Shown here: positions 8,210 through 17,700 of the stretch, piece after piece | Layout: every line of letters starts with the position of its first letter | Position numbering within the stretch: the first letter of the stretch is position 1 | DNA from: Pseudobowmanella zhangzhouensis | GTDB taxonomy: Bacteria; Pseudomonadota; Gammaproteobacteria; Enterobacterales; Alteromonadaceae | Direction of reading: 5' to 3' | Assembly: GCF_042662685.1 (NCBI RefSeq) | Contig: NZ_JBHSYO010000004.1 | Location: forward strand, 1 to 64,000 | DNA length: 64,000 nt | The notes under the pieces: generated by a model | Database searches by the model: none | The model's input: the letters and a program-made list of their open reading frames with translations, nothing else | What the model was told of the DNA's origin: nothing | Position numbers and translations under genes: made by a program

Positions 8210-8228
8210 AATGCAAACAGTTCGCATT
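8210..8228. promoter_or_regulatory. 19-bp imperfect palindrome beside the Fur-like box
   Basis: AATGCAAAC (8210-8218), a central A, then GTTCGCATT (8220-8228) give 8 of 9 paired positions with 9-1-9 symmetry. It adjoins the Fur-like box on its upstream side and covers the likely -35 area of the porin promoter. Probably a second regulator's operator; which regulator is unknown. Confidence 0.4.
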
Positions 8229-8269
8229 AACATTTGGTGTAAATAGGTGAATACAGGCTGGTGTCGAGC

Positions 8270-8295
8270 TAAAAAACGCCGGATTATCCGGCGTT
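8270..8295 (-). terminator. Terminator overlapping the end of the chemoreceptor gene
   Basis: AACGCCGGAT (8275-8284) pairs with ATCCGGCGTT (8286-8295) and is followed on the minus strand by six T. The stop codon (8284-8286) sits at the apex, so the last codons of the gene form one arm. Confidence 0.88.
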
Positions 8296-9927
8296 GTTGA
8301 TGGTGAAGCGCGCGATGTCCTGACTGATTTGCCGTAATGTTTGGGTAATACGTTCCGATACCTGTTGCATTTGGCGTGCCTGGCCCAGGGTTAGCTGACT
8401 TTGCTCAGCAATGGAGTTCAAGCCGGATTTAACCGTACCGGACTGTTGCTGCTGACGGTTGACCGCGTCAAATACCGCTTTGTTTTGATCGCTTATTTGT
8501 GCAAAGGCCTCATTCAGTTCGCTGATAAAAGTTTGTGATTGACGGATGTTGCTCATGCTCTGCTGAGCTTGTTCCTGACCCGTTGCCATGGCAGCCACCG
8601 CGTTATCCGCCGATGTTTGTAACTGCTTAATGCTTTCTGAGATCTGCTTGGTCGATTGCTGGGTTTTGGTCGCCAGCGTGCGTACCTCATCCGCAACCAC
8701 AGCAAAGCCACGTCCGGACTCACCTGCGCGGGCAGCTTCAATCGCCGCATTGAGTGCCAGCAAATTGGTTTGTTCAGCAATGCCGTTTATGACATTGACA
8801 ATATTGCCAATGTCATCTGAGTTTTGCTGCAAACTACCAATAATGGTCGCAGCATTTTCTGCCGCCGTTAACATGGCTTGGCCAGACTGCACGTTATTCT
8901 CAAACATACTTTGTCCCAGATCCGTGCGCTTACGAGCATCAACAATAGTGTGGTTGGCGTACTCGATGGCATTTCCAATATCCTGACCCTGTGAGTCCAT
9001 ACTGGCCATGTTATCAGTGAGGGTGCCGGTTTGTTTGGCTTGCTGACTCAGTGTGGATTGCATTGAATTGAAATCGCTGAACAAGCGACTTAGCTGCGTA
9101 TCCAATTCGCGAGTTTGGTGACGCAGATGACCAATGATGCCACCCAGTTCCCGTTGAATAAGATTGAAGTTGCCCGCCAAGGTACCGAGTTGATCACGCT
9201 TGCTGACATCAAGAGTGACACTCAAATCGCCGCGCGCAATGCGGGTCGATGCGATGGTTAACTCATTCAACGGCACTAAAATGCTGCGTGAAAAATACCA
9301 GGCGAACAAAGCGATACCAGCAAGCATCGCAACAAGCATGATTGCGGTACTGGTTGTTCTGGCATTGCTGGCGCTTTGTGTCAGCCCTTGGCTAACACTT
9401 AATACATATTCTGTCACCGCATTTGCTGCATTGGTAAGGTGTTCGGTAGGTGCCCGGTCTATCCCTTTCACGGCTTTATCCGCGCTGGGGATATCAAATT
9501 GTGACTCGATATAGGCCTGATAGCCTCGTTTATAGGCAGCGATCATGGGTGGGTAGCTGCTGGCGAAAGCTTTTAACTCAGACAAGCCAGGTTGATCCGC
9601 CGGTAGTACATTGAGTAAATGGGTATAGCGTTTGGTGATCTGGTCGGCTTTTTCGTTGAATTTTGCCCAGTATTTCTCGCGCTGATCCTGCTTAGCGCCG
9701 CGAATAAGAGTATTTTTCCACTCCTGCACCTGAATTTTAAAATCGACGTTCATGGCTGAGATTTCCGCCATGGCAGTGACATCGTGGCTGGCCATATGAT
9801 TGTAATCTTCAATTACCTGATCAAATGCACTGAACCCGCGCACTACTGCGAGTAAAATTAAGCTAAAGGCAATGGCAATAAGCAGTAAAAATTTATTGCG
9901 CAGGTTTTGTTGGAATCTGGACAGCAT
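8284..9927 (-). CDS. Methyl-accepting chemotaxis protein
   Basis: Transmembrane chemoreceptor of about 547 residues. TM1 is FLLLIAIAFSLILLAVV; a ~160-residue periplasmic helical sensor region follows, rich in Trp, Lys and Tyr, then TM2 (TAIMLVAMLAGIALFAWYF), a HAMP linker (SRSILVPLNELTIAS...), and the cytoplasmic signalling hairpin with the invariant tip EQTNLLALNAAIEAARAGE. No C-terminal CheR-binding pentapeptide is visible; it ends in ITNNAG-like residues. In-frame TTG (9939) and GTG (9936) are alternative starts; no start has a strong ribosome-binding site. The ligand is unknown. It is divergent from nagZ. Confidence 0.92.
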   Translation of the reverse strand: MLSRFQQNLRNKFLLLIAIAFSLILLAVVRGFSAFDQVIEDYNHMASHDVTAMAEISAMNVDFKIQVQEWKNTLIRGAKQDQREKYWAKFNEKADQITKRYTHLLNVLPADQPGLSELKAFASSYPPMIAAYKRGYQAYIESQFDIPSADKAVKGIDRAPTEHLTNAANAVTEYVLSVSQGLTQSASNARTTSTAIMLVAMLAGIALFAWYFSRSILVPLNELTIASTRIARGDLSVTLDVSKRDQLGTLAGNFNLIQRELGGIIGHLRHQTRELDTQLSRLFSDFNSMQSTLSQQAKQTGTLTDNMASMDSQGQDIGNAIEYANHTIVDARKRTDLGQSMFENNVQSGQAMLTAAENAATIIGSLQQNSDDIGNIVNVINGIAEQTNLLALNAAIEAARAGESGRGFAVVADEVRTLATKTQQSTKQISESIKQLQTSADNAVAAMATGQEQAQQSMSNIRQSQTFISELNEAFAQISDQNKAVFDAVNRQQQQSGTVKSGLNSIAEQSQLTLGQARQMQQVSERITQTLRQISQDIARFTINNAG

Positions 9928-10083
9928 TTCACGCACCAACGTTAAAATTCGGGGCGGAAATTATGCCCAGTATTCAGTGACAGTTATGTGACAGACCGAG
10001 AATAATTGGCACGCAGCTTTAATTTAACGGCGCTTTTCAATATAGTGCCGATTCATGCAACACACAGAGTCTAAAAGCATAAT

Positions 10084-11079
10084 ATGGGCCGGGTAATGTT
10101 AGATGTACAGGGACATACCCTGTCGGAAGAAGAGCGCGATATGCTCGACCATCCTATGGTCGGTGGCGTCATTTTATTTACCCGCAATTACGACAACCTC
10201 AATCAATTGCGTGATCTGGTTCGCGAACTGCGTGAGGCAGCCAGACAATCGTTGGTGATTGCAGTTGATCATGAAGGGGGCAGGGTACAACGCTTTCGTC
10301 ATGGTTTTAGTCGTTTGCCCGCCATGGGCAGTATTCTCGAGCGTTGCAATCATAGTCTCGGCAGTGCGCAAAAATCCGCAACTGAACTAGGCTGGCTGAT
10401 GGCGGCGGAATTACGCGCCATGGATATCGACCTGAGTTTTGCGCCGGTTCTGGATATGCACGGGATCTCTGATGTGATTGGTGATCGCGCCTTTCATTCC
10501 GACGGCGATGTCATTGTGCATTTGGCTGCGGCGTTTATTCACGGCATGCAGGACGCAAATATGGCGTCGTGTGGGAAACATTTTCCCGGTCATGGCAATG
10601 TCAAAGAAGACTCTCATGTGGCGATCCCACGCGATCTGCGCAGCAAAGATGAAATCTTCAACAAAGATATGGCTGTCTTTACCCGTTTGCACCAGATGCG
10701 TTTATTGGATGCACTGATGCCGGCGCATGTGATTTATCCCGCGGTTGATGCACAGCCCGCAGGTTTTTCAAAAATCTGGATTGAACAGGTGTTACGTCAG
10801 CAACTGGGTTTTGCCGGGGTGGTTTTTTCCGATGATCTCTCTATGCAAGGCGCGGCTGTAGCTGGCGATTATGCTGAGCGGGCGGAAGCGGCGATTAATG
10901 CGGGCTGTGATGTTGCGTTGATTTGCAATAACCCGCAAGGCGCCATGCAGATTTTAGACAATGCCAATATCGGCTCCCCTACATTACCCATGCGTACCTT
11001 AAAACGACCTGCCACATTAACCTGGCGAGAATTACAGCAAAGTGACCGCTGGCAATACAGCCAGCGGCTGTTGGATTGA
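10084..11079 (+). CDS. nagZ: Beta-N-acetylhexosaminidase NagZ
   Basis: Cytoplasmic glycoside hydrolase family 3 enzyme that removes GlcNAc from GlcNAc-1,6-anhydro-muropeptides in peptidoglycan recycling. It is a single-domain TIM barrel of 331 residues, the standard bacterial length. Visible motifs are GGVILFTRNYDN, AVDHEGGRVQRF (substrate binding), KHFPGHGNVKEDSH near residue 164 (the flexible His loop carrying the general acid/base), and VVFSDDLSMQGA, in which Asp250 is the expected nucleophile. The ATG at 10084 is right for the family (MGxxMLDVxG), although the ribosome-binding site is weak. Its stop is 1 nt from the stop of the convergent chemoreceptor gene. Confidence 0.96.
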   Translation: MGRVMLDVQGHTLSEEERDMLDHPMVGGVILFTRNYDNLNQLRDLVRELREAARQSLVIAVDHEGGRVQRFRHGFSRLPAMGSILERCNHSLGSAQKSATELGWLMAAELRAMDIDLSFAPVLDMHGISDVIGDRAFHSDGDVIVHLAAAFIHGMQDANMASCGKHFPGHGNVKEDSHVAIPRDLRSKDEIFNKDMAVFTRLHQMRLLDALMPAHVIYPAVDAQPAGFSKIWIEQVLRQQLGFAGVVFSDDLSMQGAAVAGDYAERAEAAINAGCDVALICNNPQGAMQILDNANIGSPTLPMRTLKRPATLTWRELQQSDRWQYSQRLLD

Positions 11080-11080
11080 C

Positions 11081-12754
11081 CTACAGGTTAAAGCGTTTTA
11101 CCTCACGATTCAGGTGTGCGGCGATATCCAGTAGTTGCCGTGCAGAGTTGGACACTGACTGGCTTTGCTCCTTAGCCGTGGCAGAGCCGTCGTGAATTTG
11201 AGTCAGGCGCCGCGCTATATCATCACTGACCTGGGTCTGTTGTTCGGAAGCGGTGGCGATAGACATATTCATTTCGCTGATATTGGCTACCAATGTCTGC
11301 ACCTCGTGCAATATCTCGCCAACCTTATTTGATGCGGTTACTGCTTCGCCGGCACTTTGTTCGCTGGATTTGATCGAGTTGCTTACGCTTGCCGATACGG
11401 TCTGTAGAGTGGCGATTTTGTTTTGGATTTCTGTGGTACTTTCCTGTGTGCGCTGCGCCAGCGTTCTGACTTCATCTGCTACTACGGCAAAACCGCGGCC
11501 CTGATCGCCAGCGCGGGCGGCTTCGATAGCGGCATTGAGCGCTAACAGATTAGTTTGTTCGGCAATGGTATTGATCACATCCAGTATCGCTGACATATCG
11601 CCCACCGAGCCGGCTAATTCATCAATAGCCTGGGTAGACTGACGCAAGGCGGACGACACTTTTTGTACCGATTGAATACTCTGCTGCACAATGTTCACGC
11701 CGTTTCTGGCGATGCTATCGGTTTGCCCGGCGGACTGAGCGGCGGTATTGCAGTTTTGGGCTACTTCCTTCACCGCTGTGGCGTTTTCATACACGGAACT
11801 GGAGATGATCTCTAACGCCTGATTTTGTTGTTCGTTTAGTCTGGCACTGTGCTCTGCAACCTGATTCAACTGACTGGCAGCATGGGTGGCACCATCGGCT
11901 TGCTGTTGAATGGCATGCAGCACGTCGGACAGACGTTTGACCATTTGATTAAATGCCCGCGCAACCGCAGCGAATTCATCGCTACCCTGATCGCTGAGTT
12001 TTTCACGTAAATTGCCCTCGGCGATCTTACTGGTTTTCTCAATCAGTACATCGGTGGAGTGGATCACGCGCTTTTCCAGCCAGAAATACACAGCCACGAG
12101 TAACAAGATTATGAATACCACTGCCAGAATACTGAAAATACTGATGGAGGCAGCGCTGTCCTGATAGCCCTCCAGGGTAGACTGTGCCCGTTGCTCGATA
12201 GTCTGAATGAACGTACCGACCGGGCTCAGGGTGCGTTTCGCATCAGCCACATACGCGGTATTGGTGACTTTATCTACTGCCTGTAACCACTGCTGTTGCT
12301 CGGCCGCGCTCAACTGTGCCGGAGATTTGTCGGCAAACGGAGCAATCAGGGCGAACGCCGCTTCCTCGGTTTTAACCAGTGCCAGTGATACATCAACGGA
12401 CTGTTTCAACGAACTTAATTCATCTTCCTGCACACCGGCCTGCCGTAATCTGTCCAGGTAAGAAATCTTGCGACCATCGGGACCGGCTTCAGTGCCTTCA
12501 ATTTGCCCGACTAGCTTTTCATAGGCGCGCAGATACTGCTCATCCAGGGTGGCGATATAGTGCCGGGCCAGTTGGGTGAGCATTAACGAGTCACTCTCGG
12601 CCTGTTTTGCCAGATGGCTTACGCTATAGCGATAATCGGCGGCCTCATAGGTCTTTTGCAGATTACTTTTCAGCATCAAAACAATGATCAGCAACAGTAC
12701 CGATACACTGATAATGACCAGAAATGCACCACGCAGTAACCGTTTGATTGTCAT
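11081..12754 (-). CDS. Methyl-accepting chemotaxis protein
   Basis: A second chemoreceptor, 557 residues from the ATG at 12754, which has GAGAGA at a suitable distance; an upstream TTG at 12778 is less likely. It has TM1 (GAFLVIISVSVLLLIIVLML), a ~170-residue periplasmic domain that looks helical (QLARHYIATLDEQYLRAYEKL resembles helical-bundle sensor modules), TM2 (IFSILAVVFIILLLVAVYFWL), HAMP, and the signalling tip EQTNLLALNAAIEAARAGD. The periplasmic domain bears no obvious similarity to that of the other receptor at 8.3-9.9 kb, so the two should sense different cues. No CheR pentapeptide is seen. It converges on nagZ with no room for a separate terminator. Confidence 0.92.
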   Translation of the reverse strand: MTIKRLLRGAFLVIISVSVLLLIIVLMLKSNLQKTYEAADYRYSVSHLAKQAESDSLMLTQLARHYIATLDEQYLRAYEKLVGQIEGTEAGPDGRKISYLDRLRQAGVQEDELSSLKQSVDVSLALVKTEEAAFALIAPFADKSPAQLSAAEQQQWLQAVDKVTNTAYVADAKRTLSPVGTFIQTIEQRAQSTLEGYQDSAASISIFSILAVVFIILLLVAVYFWLEKRVIHSTDVLIEKTSKIAEGNLREKLSDQGSDEFAAVARAFNQMVKRLSDVLHAIQQQADGATHAASQLNQVAEHSARLNEQQNQALEIISSSVYENATAVKEVAQNCNTAAQSAGQTDSIARNGVNIVQQSIQSVQKVSSALRQSTQAIDELAGSVGDMSAILDVINTIAEQTNLLALNAAIEAARAGDQGRGFAVVADEVRTLAQRTQESTTEIQNKIATLQTVSASVSNSIKSSEQSAGEAVTASNKVGEILHEVQTLVANISEMNMSIATASEQQTQVSDDIARRLTQIHDGSATAKEQSQSVSNSARQLLDIAAHLNREVKRFNL

Positions 12755-12849
12755 TAAGAATCTCTCTCGTGTGAACAACAGCAGAGCAGTAGTTATAGAC
12801 GAGAGAACAGGTTTTTTGCCAAAGGGGAAAGCGTAAACCGGCGGTATTT

Positions 12850-13362
12850 TTATAAATTGATATCGGCGCGGCCAGCTTGCAGATTAAGCCAGCGTGCCAG
12901 CACAAAAAAGTAGTCCGATAAACGGTTAAGGTAAGCCGGTACGACCGCTGGAACAGGATAGTCTTCTAATAAGCTGACCAGTTCACGCTCGGCGCGGCGG
13001 GTAACGGTGCGGCACACATGAGCCTGCGCAGCTTGTATACAGCCGCCGGGCAGAATAAAACTGCGCTGCGGTTCAAGCTGCTCACTTAATTGGTCAATGG
13101 CATGTTCCAGCGCAAGCACATCCTGATCAGATAAGGCGGTGGTGGCCGATATGGCAAAGCCAATCTGAAATAAATGGCGCTGAATATCGGTTAACAGGCT
13201 TACGGGTGTTTCCAACTGCGCCTGCAACAGGCCGATATGACTGTTGAGCTCATCCAACGTGCCGTAACAGGCCAACTCCGCGCTATCTTTGCGCACCTTT
13301 ATCGGCGTGTCGGCATAAATGCGGGTATCACCCAGATCGCCTTTTTTGGTGTAGATCTTCAC
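12850..13362 (-). CDS. Cob(I)alamin adenosyltransferase, PduO type
   Basis: ATP:corrinoid adenosyltransferase of 170 residues. N-terminal IYTKKGDLGDT is the ATP-binding signature; FILPGG, RRAERELV and the YLNRLSDYFFVLARW stretch are the other conserved blocks of the PduO/MMAB family. It converts cob(I)alamin to adenosylcobalamin. The start is GTG at 13362, overlapping the csiV stop as GTGA, so translation is coupled to csiV. No cobalamin synthesis or B12-dependent enzyme gene is in the window, so it probably supports salvage. It ends the minus-strand operon pilZ-mfd-csiV-cobAT; no hairpin is obvious between it and the chemoreceptor gene. Confidence 0.92.
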   Translation of the reverse strand: MKIYTKKGDLGDTRIYADTPIKVRKDSAELACYGTLDELNSHIGLLQAQLETPVSLLTDIQRHLFQIGFAISATTALSDQDVLALEHAIDQLSEQLEPQRSFILPGGCIQAAQAHVCRTVTRRAERELVSLLEDYPVPAVVPAYLNRLSDYFFVLARWLNLQAGRADINL

Positions 13363-14702
13363 TGGCTTAGCTCCGCATCAGATTCTGGCATTGCCGGCAT
13401 ACGATAGCGGCGAATTTGTACCACCAGACCAAAGTAAGGGTGATCAAAGTAGTGTACTTGCGTGCTGATTACGCGGCGTAGCTGATTAAACGGAAAGGCC
13501 TGTAAAAACAGATTGGGCGTATAAGGGCCATCTGTCTGAGTCAGATCCGGTGCGCCGTCTAGCATAACCGGTTCGCGATAGTTAAACGCGCTGTCGATAT
13601 GCAGGTAGGGGACGCGGTTTACATACTGCAGATAGACTTTCAGTAACCCATCCAATTCCCATACCTGGGCGGGTAACTGGCCGACAAATTTTTGTTTAAC
13701 GATGGCTTCCTGCTTTTCCAAAATGGCTGGCAGGGTCTCATTGGCCAGTGCCTGTTCTACCTGGCTGACAATATCCATGCTGCTATCTGAGCGCAGAGAC
13801 TGCTGATAGGCGGCCTGCATGGCTTCGTAAACACTGGGATCCGCATCCGGCCACACCGGGAAGAAGCCTAACTGACGCTCTGCTGGTGCGGGGCGCAGCA
13901 TATTGCCCCAATAATCGAACTGCGAGGTGAAATTCGTGCCGGCAAATAAACGTACGGGTGTGGCGTTATTTTTGCCAAATACCACTGGTTGGCGCCAGGC
14001 CAGGTGCAGCATGGGTTGCATGTTGCGACGGCGTTGAATCTGGCGATAGATATCGTTCAGGCCAAATTCACTGGCGGGAAGCAAATGGAAGCCGACCGGA
14101 TAGGTCGCACCAATACCCTCGATGATGCCATCTAACGTTGCGGGCAGAGGTAGCTGCGACCGGCGGAATGGCGTTTGACTGTCATCCTGACAATCCAGAC
14201 GCAGGGCGTTTTGCCAGTCGTAGTGAGTGAACCACCAGGGCCGCGCTGGCCCTGCTACTTCGCTAACTTCATACAGCCCATCGTTGTAATAGGGTAAGTC
14301 GGTAACTTCGCCTGTTTGCTGGACAGATGCCTGAAACTGGTCGATGGCAGCTGGCAATTGCTGGTACTCAGCGGTTTGCGACAACGTATTCTGGGTACTG
14401 ACAACCTGTAACCGGTCGACATTCACAGGAGTAAACAAAGATGCAGGCTGCGCGCGCTGACAATTGGGCAATGCCTGAGCCAGAGGGGACAAATCCGGCT
14501 GCAGATGATCGCGCAACAGATCGTTAGCCTTGCTGATATCTATCGGATTGATGACGGCATCAAACTTTTCATGCACTTGTTTGGCATCCTGTTTAAACAG
14601 AATGACTTCTACATCAAACCACCAGTCCTGCTCAGGCTCAGCAGCAAATGCTGCGCTACTGAATAACGCGGTAAGACACAGGGAGGCGTGCAGTTTTTTC
14701 AT
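13359..14702 (-). CDS. csiV: CsiV family peptidoglycan-binding protein
   Basis: A secreted protein of 447 residues. The signal peptide ends in SSAAFA-AEPEQ, followed by DWWFDVEVILFKQD, the N-terminal signature of the CsiV family, and the C-terminal block QLRRVISTQVHYFDHPYFGLVVQIRRY is also typical. Known: CsiV of Vibrio cholerae is a periplasmic peptidoglycan-binding protein needed for cell-shape integrity under D-amino-acid stress and works with LpoA. The gene is normally next to mfd, as here. The ATG at 14702 shares one base with the mfd stop (TGATG), so translation is coupled; a TTG at 14705 is an alternative. The middle of the protein is divergent. Confidence 0.85.
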   Translation of the reverse strand: MKKLHASLCLTALFSSAAFAAEPEQDWWFDVEVILFKQDAKQVHEKFDAVINPIDISKANDLLRDHLQPDLSPLAQALPNCQRAQPASLFTPVNVDRLQVVSTQNTLSQTAEYQQLPAAIDQFQASVQQTGEVTDLPYYNDGLYEVSEVAGPARPWWFTHYDWQNALRLDCQDDSQTPFRRSQLPLPATLDGIIEGIGATYPVGFHLLPASEFGLNDIYRQIQRRRNMQPMLHLAWRQPVVFGKNNATPVRLFAGTNFTSQFDYWGNMLRPAPAERQLGFFPVWPDADPSVYEAMQAAYQQSLRSDSSMDIVSQVEQALANETLPAILEKQEAIVKQKFVGQLPAQVWELDGLLKVYLQYVNRVPYLHIDSAFNYREPVMLDGAPDLTQTDGPYTPNLFLQAFPFNQLRRVISTQVHYFDHPYFGLVVQIRRYRMPAMPESDAELSQ

Positions 14703-17700
14703 CAACGTACCTGTAAATGTTCAGAAAAATCAGTCAGTAAGCTTTGCACCAGTTTAACACGTTGCTTACTGTCGTCTGCATCTATTGTGAAGCGAAGTTT
14801 ATCCGGGCCTTCCAACTTATAATATTTGTGCTGAGTTTGGATCAAACGAATCAGGTAGCCCGGGTCTACTTTGGTATGCGGGCTAAATTCAATCACCCCA
14901 CCACGGGCATTGGCTTCAATCTTATTAATACCCAGGTTGGCGGCAATAAGCTTAAGTTCTGCGATCTGCATCAGGAAGCGGGCGGCATCCGGCAGCAAAC
15001 CAAATCGGTCGATAAGCTCAACTGAGATATTATCCAGCTCGTCTTTGTCCTTGGCGGAGGCGATCTTTTTATACAGCGACAAGCGGGTATTCACATCGGC
15101 AATATAGGTCTCCGGCAGCAGCGCCGGCACACGCAGATCAATTTCGGTCTGAGTTGCGAGCAGGTTTTCCAACGACGGCTCTTTGCCTTCTTTCAGCGCT
15201 TTGACCGCGTTTTCCAGCATATCCATATACAGGGAGAAACCCACCGCGGCGATTTGACCCGACTGTTCATCACCCAGCAACTCACCGGCACCACGAATTT
15301 CTAAATCATGGGTGGCGAGGGTAAAGCCGCTACCCAGATCTTCGGCGCCGGCAATAGCATCCAGACGTTTCTGTGCATCTTTGGTGATGAGTTTAGGATT
15401 GGGGATCAACAAATAGGCATACGCCTGATGGTGCGAACGACCGACCCGGCCTCGCAGCTGGTGCAGTTGTGCCAGCCCCAAGTGATCGGCTCTGTCCATA
15501 ATAATGGTGTTGGCGCTGGGGACGTCGATACCGGTCTCAATAATGGTGGTACACACCAGTACGTTAAAGCGCTGGTGGTAGAAGTCTGACATCACCCGCT
15601 CCAGCTCTTTTTCACGCATTTGGCCGTGGCCAATGCCGATGCGCGCCTCTGGCACCCATTCTGCTAATTCAGCGGCACATTTTTCAATGCTGTCCACTTC
15701 ATTGTGCAGAAAATACACCTGCCCACCACGCAAAATTTCGCGCATGATGGCTTCTCGGACCAACATCTTTTCCCGTTGCGCCACAAACGTTTTGATCGCC
15801 ATTCGCTTGGCAGGAGGCGTGGCGATAATGGATAAGTCCCGCATACCAGAAAAGGCCATATTCAACGTACGCGGAATGGGTGTGGCGGTAAGGGTGAGAA
15901 TGTCCACTTCTGCGCGCAGGGCTTTGAACTGATCTTTTTGACGGACCCCAAAACGGTGTTCTTCATCAATAATAACCAGGCCCAAGTTGGCGAATTTCAC
16001 ATCCTTTTGCAGTAATTTGTGGGTGCCAACCACTATATCTACTTTACCGTCTGCCAGTGCCTGCATGGTGCCACTTTGTTCTTTGCCGGTTTTAAAACGA
16101 CTCATGACTTCAATACGAAACGGCCAGTTGGCAAAACGATCGCGGAAATTTTCGAAATGTTGCTGTGCCAGCAAGGTGGTGGGTACCAGTACTGCCACTT
16201 GTTTGCCGGCGTGCGCCGCAATAAACGCAGCGCGCATCGCCACTTCGGTTTTTCCGAAACCAACGTCACCGCACACCAGGCGATCCATCGCACCGGGACT
16301 GCCCATATCGTTGATCACCGCGTTAATTGCCTGTTCCTGATCCGGCGTTTCCTCAAAAGGGAAGCTATCGGCGAACTGACGGTAATCCTGCCAGTCGATA
16401 GGGTGGGCAAAACCCGGCTTGGCAGCACGGCGTGCATAGATATCCAACAACTGGGCGGCCACATCTCGGACTTTTTCTGCCGCTTTTTTGCGCGCGCGGG
16501 CCCAGGCATCGGAGCCTAACGTGTGTACCGGAGCATGCTCGTCATCACCGCCGCTATAACGGCTTATCAGATGCAATGATGCTACTGGCACATACAGTTT
16601 GGCGCCTTTGGCATATTCAATCGTCAGGTATTCTGTGGTGATGCCACCGGCATCCAGTGTCTGCAAGCCAATGTAACGCCCTACGCCATGCTCGATATGC
16701 ACCACAGGCTGACCGATAGATAATTCAGCCAGGTTTCGAATAATGGCATTTTCGTCAGTCGCCTGCGTTTTCGTTCGCCGGCGACGCTGGCTTATTTTGT
16801 GGCCGAGCAACTCAGTTTCAGTGACAAATGCCAGCTTCGTGCCGGGCAGCAGGAAACTATGTTCTGCCCAGCCAATGGTGATGCCTAGTGGTGTGTCACC
16901 CTGCAAAAAACGGGTTAAATCATCAGTTGGCGAGGGATGTATACCGGCTTTACCCAGCAGTTCCAACAAGGTCTCGCGTCGTCCGGCCGTTTCGGCGCTA
17001 AACAACACGCGAACTCCCTGTTGTTGCCAGTCTTTAACCGCTTGCTTGAGCGAGGCCGTTGGGGATTTTAATTCAGGCTTAACCGCGATATCGCCGATGG
17101 GAGCCGTATCGAAATTAAATCGCCCGGCACGGGGTTCGATAAAGGCGCTGTTAACACTGATACGCGGCCATTTTTTAAAGTGACTGAACGCCTCGTCTTC
17201 GCGCAGAAATATCTCCGCGGGCGGCAGCAATGGCCGCAGGGGATCGTAGCGGCGCTGTTCATAGCGTTCGGTTAAATCAGCCCAGTAAAACTCAATCGCG
17301 GGTTTTAGGTCGCCCAATCCCACCAACAGGGTATCGGGGTGCAAATAATCAAACAGCGTGGCGGTTTGCGGGAAAAACAGTGGCAGATAATATTCGATTC
17401 CACCTGGCATCAGGCCCTTGGAGACCTGATACAACACGCTATCTTTGCTGTTATTTGCGTCAAAACGACTCAGATATTGTTGGCGAAACAGATCTAACGC
17501 GGCTTTATCGGTGGGAAACTCATGTGCAGGGAGCAGGCGGACTTCACTGATTGCCTCGCCGCTGCGCTGGCTTTCCGGATCAAACAGGCGCAGATTCTCT
17601 ATTTCATCATCAAATAAATCGATACGGATTGGCTGGCGACTGCCCATCGGAAATAAGTCGACAATGCTGCCTCGGATGGCGAATTCGCCATGGCTCAACA

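Noticed and set aside
8284..12754. Two chemoreceptor genes flanking nagZ as a duplicated block or mobile unit
   Set aside because: Only the signalling domains are alike; the sensor domains look unrelated, and there are no flanking repeats.
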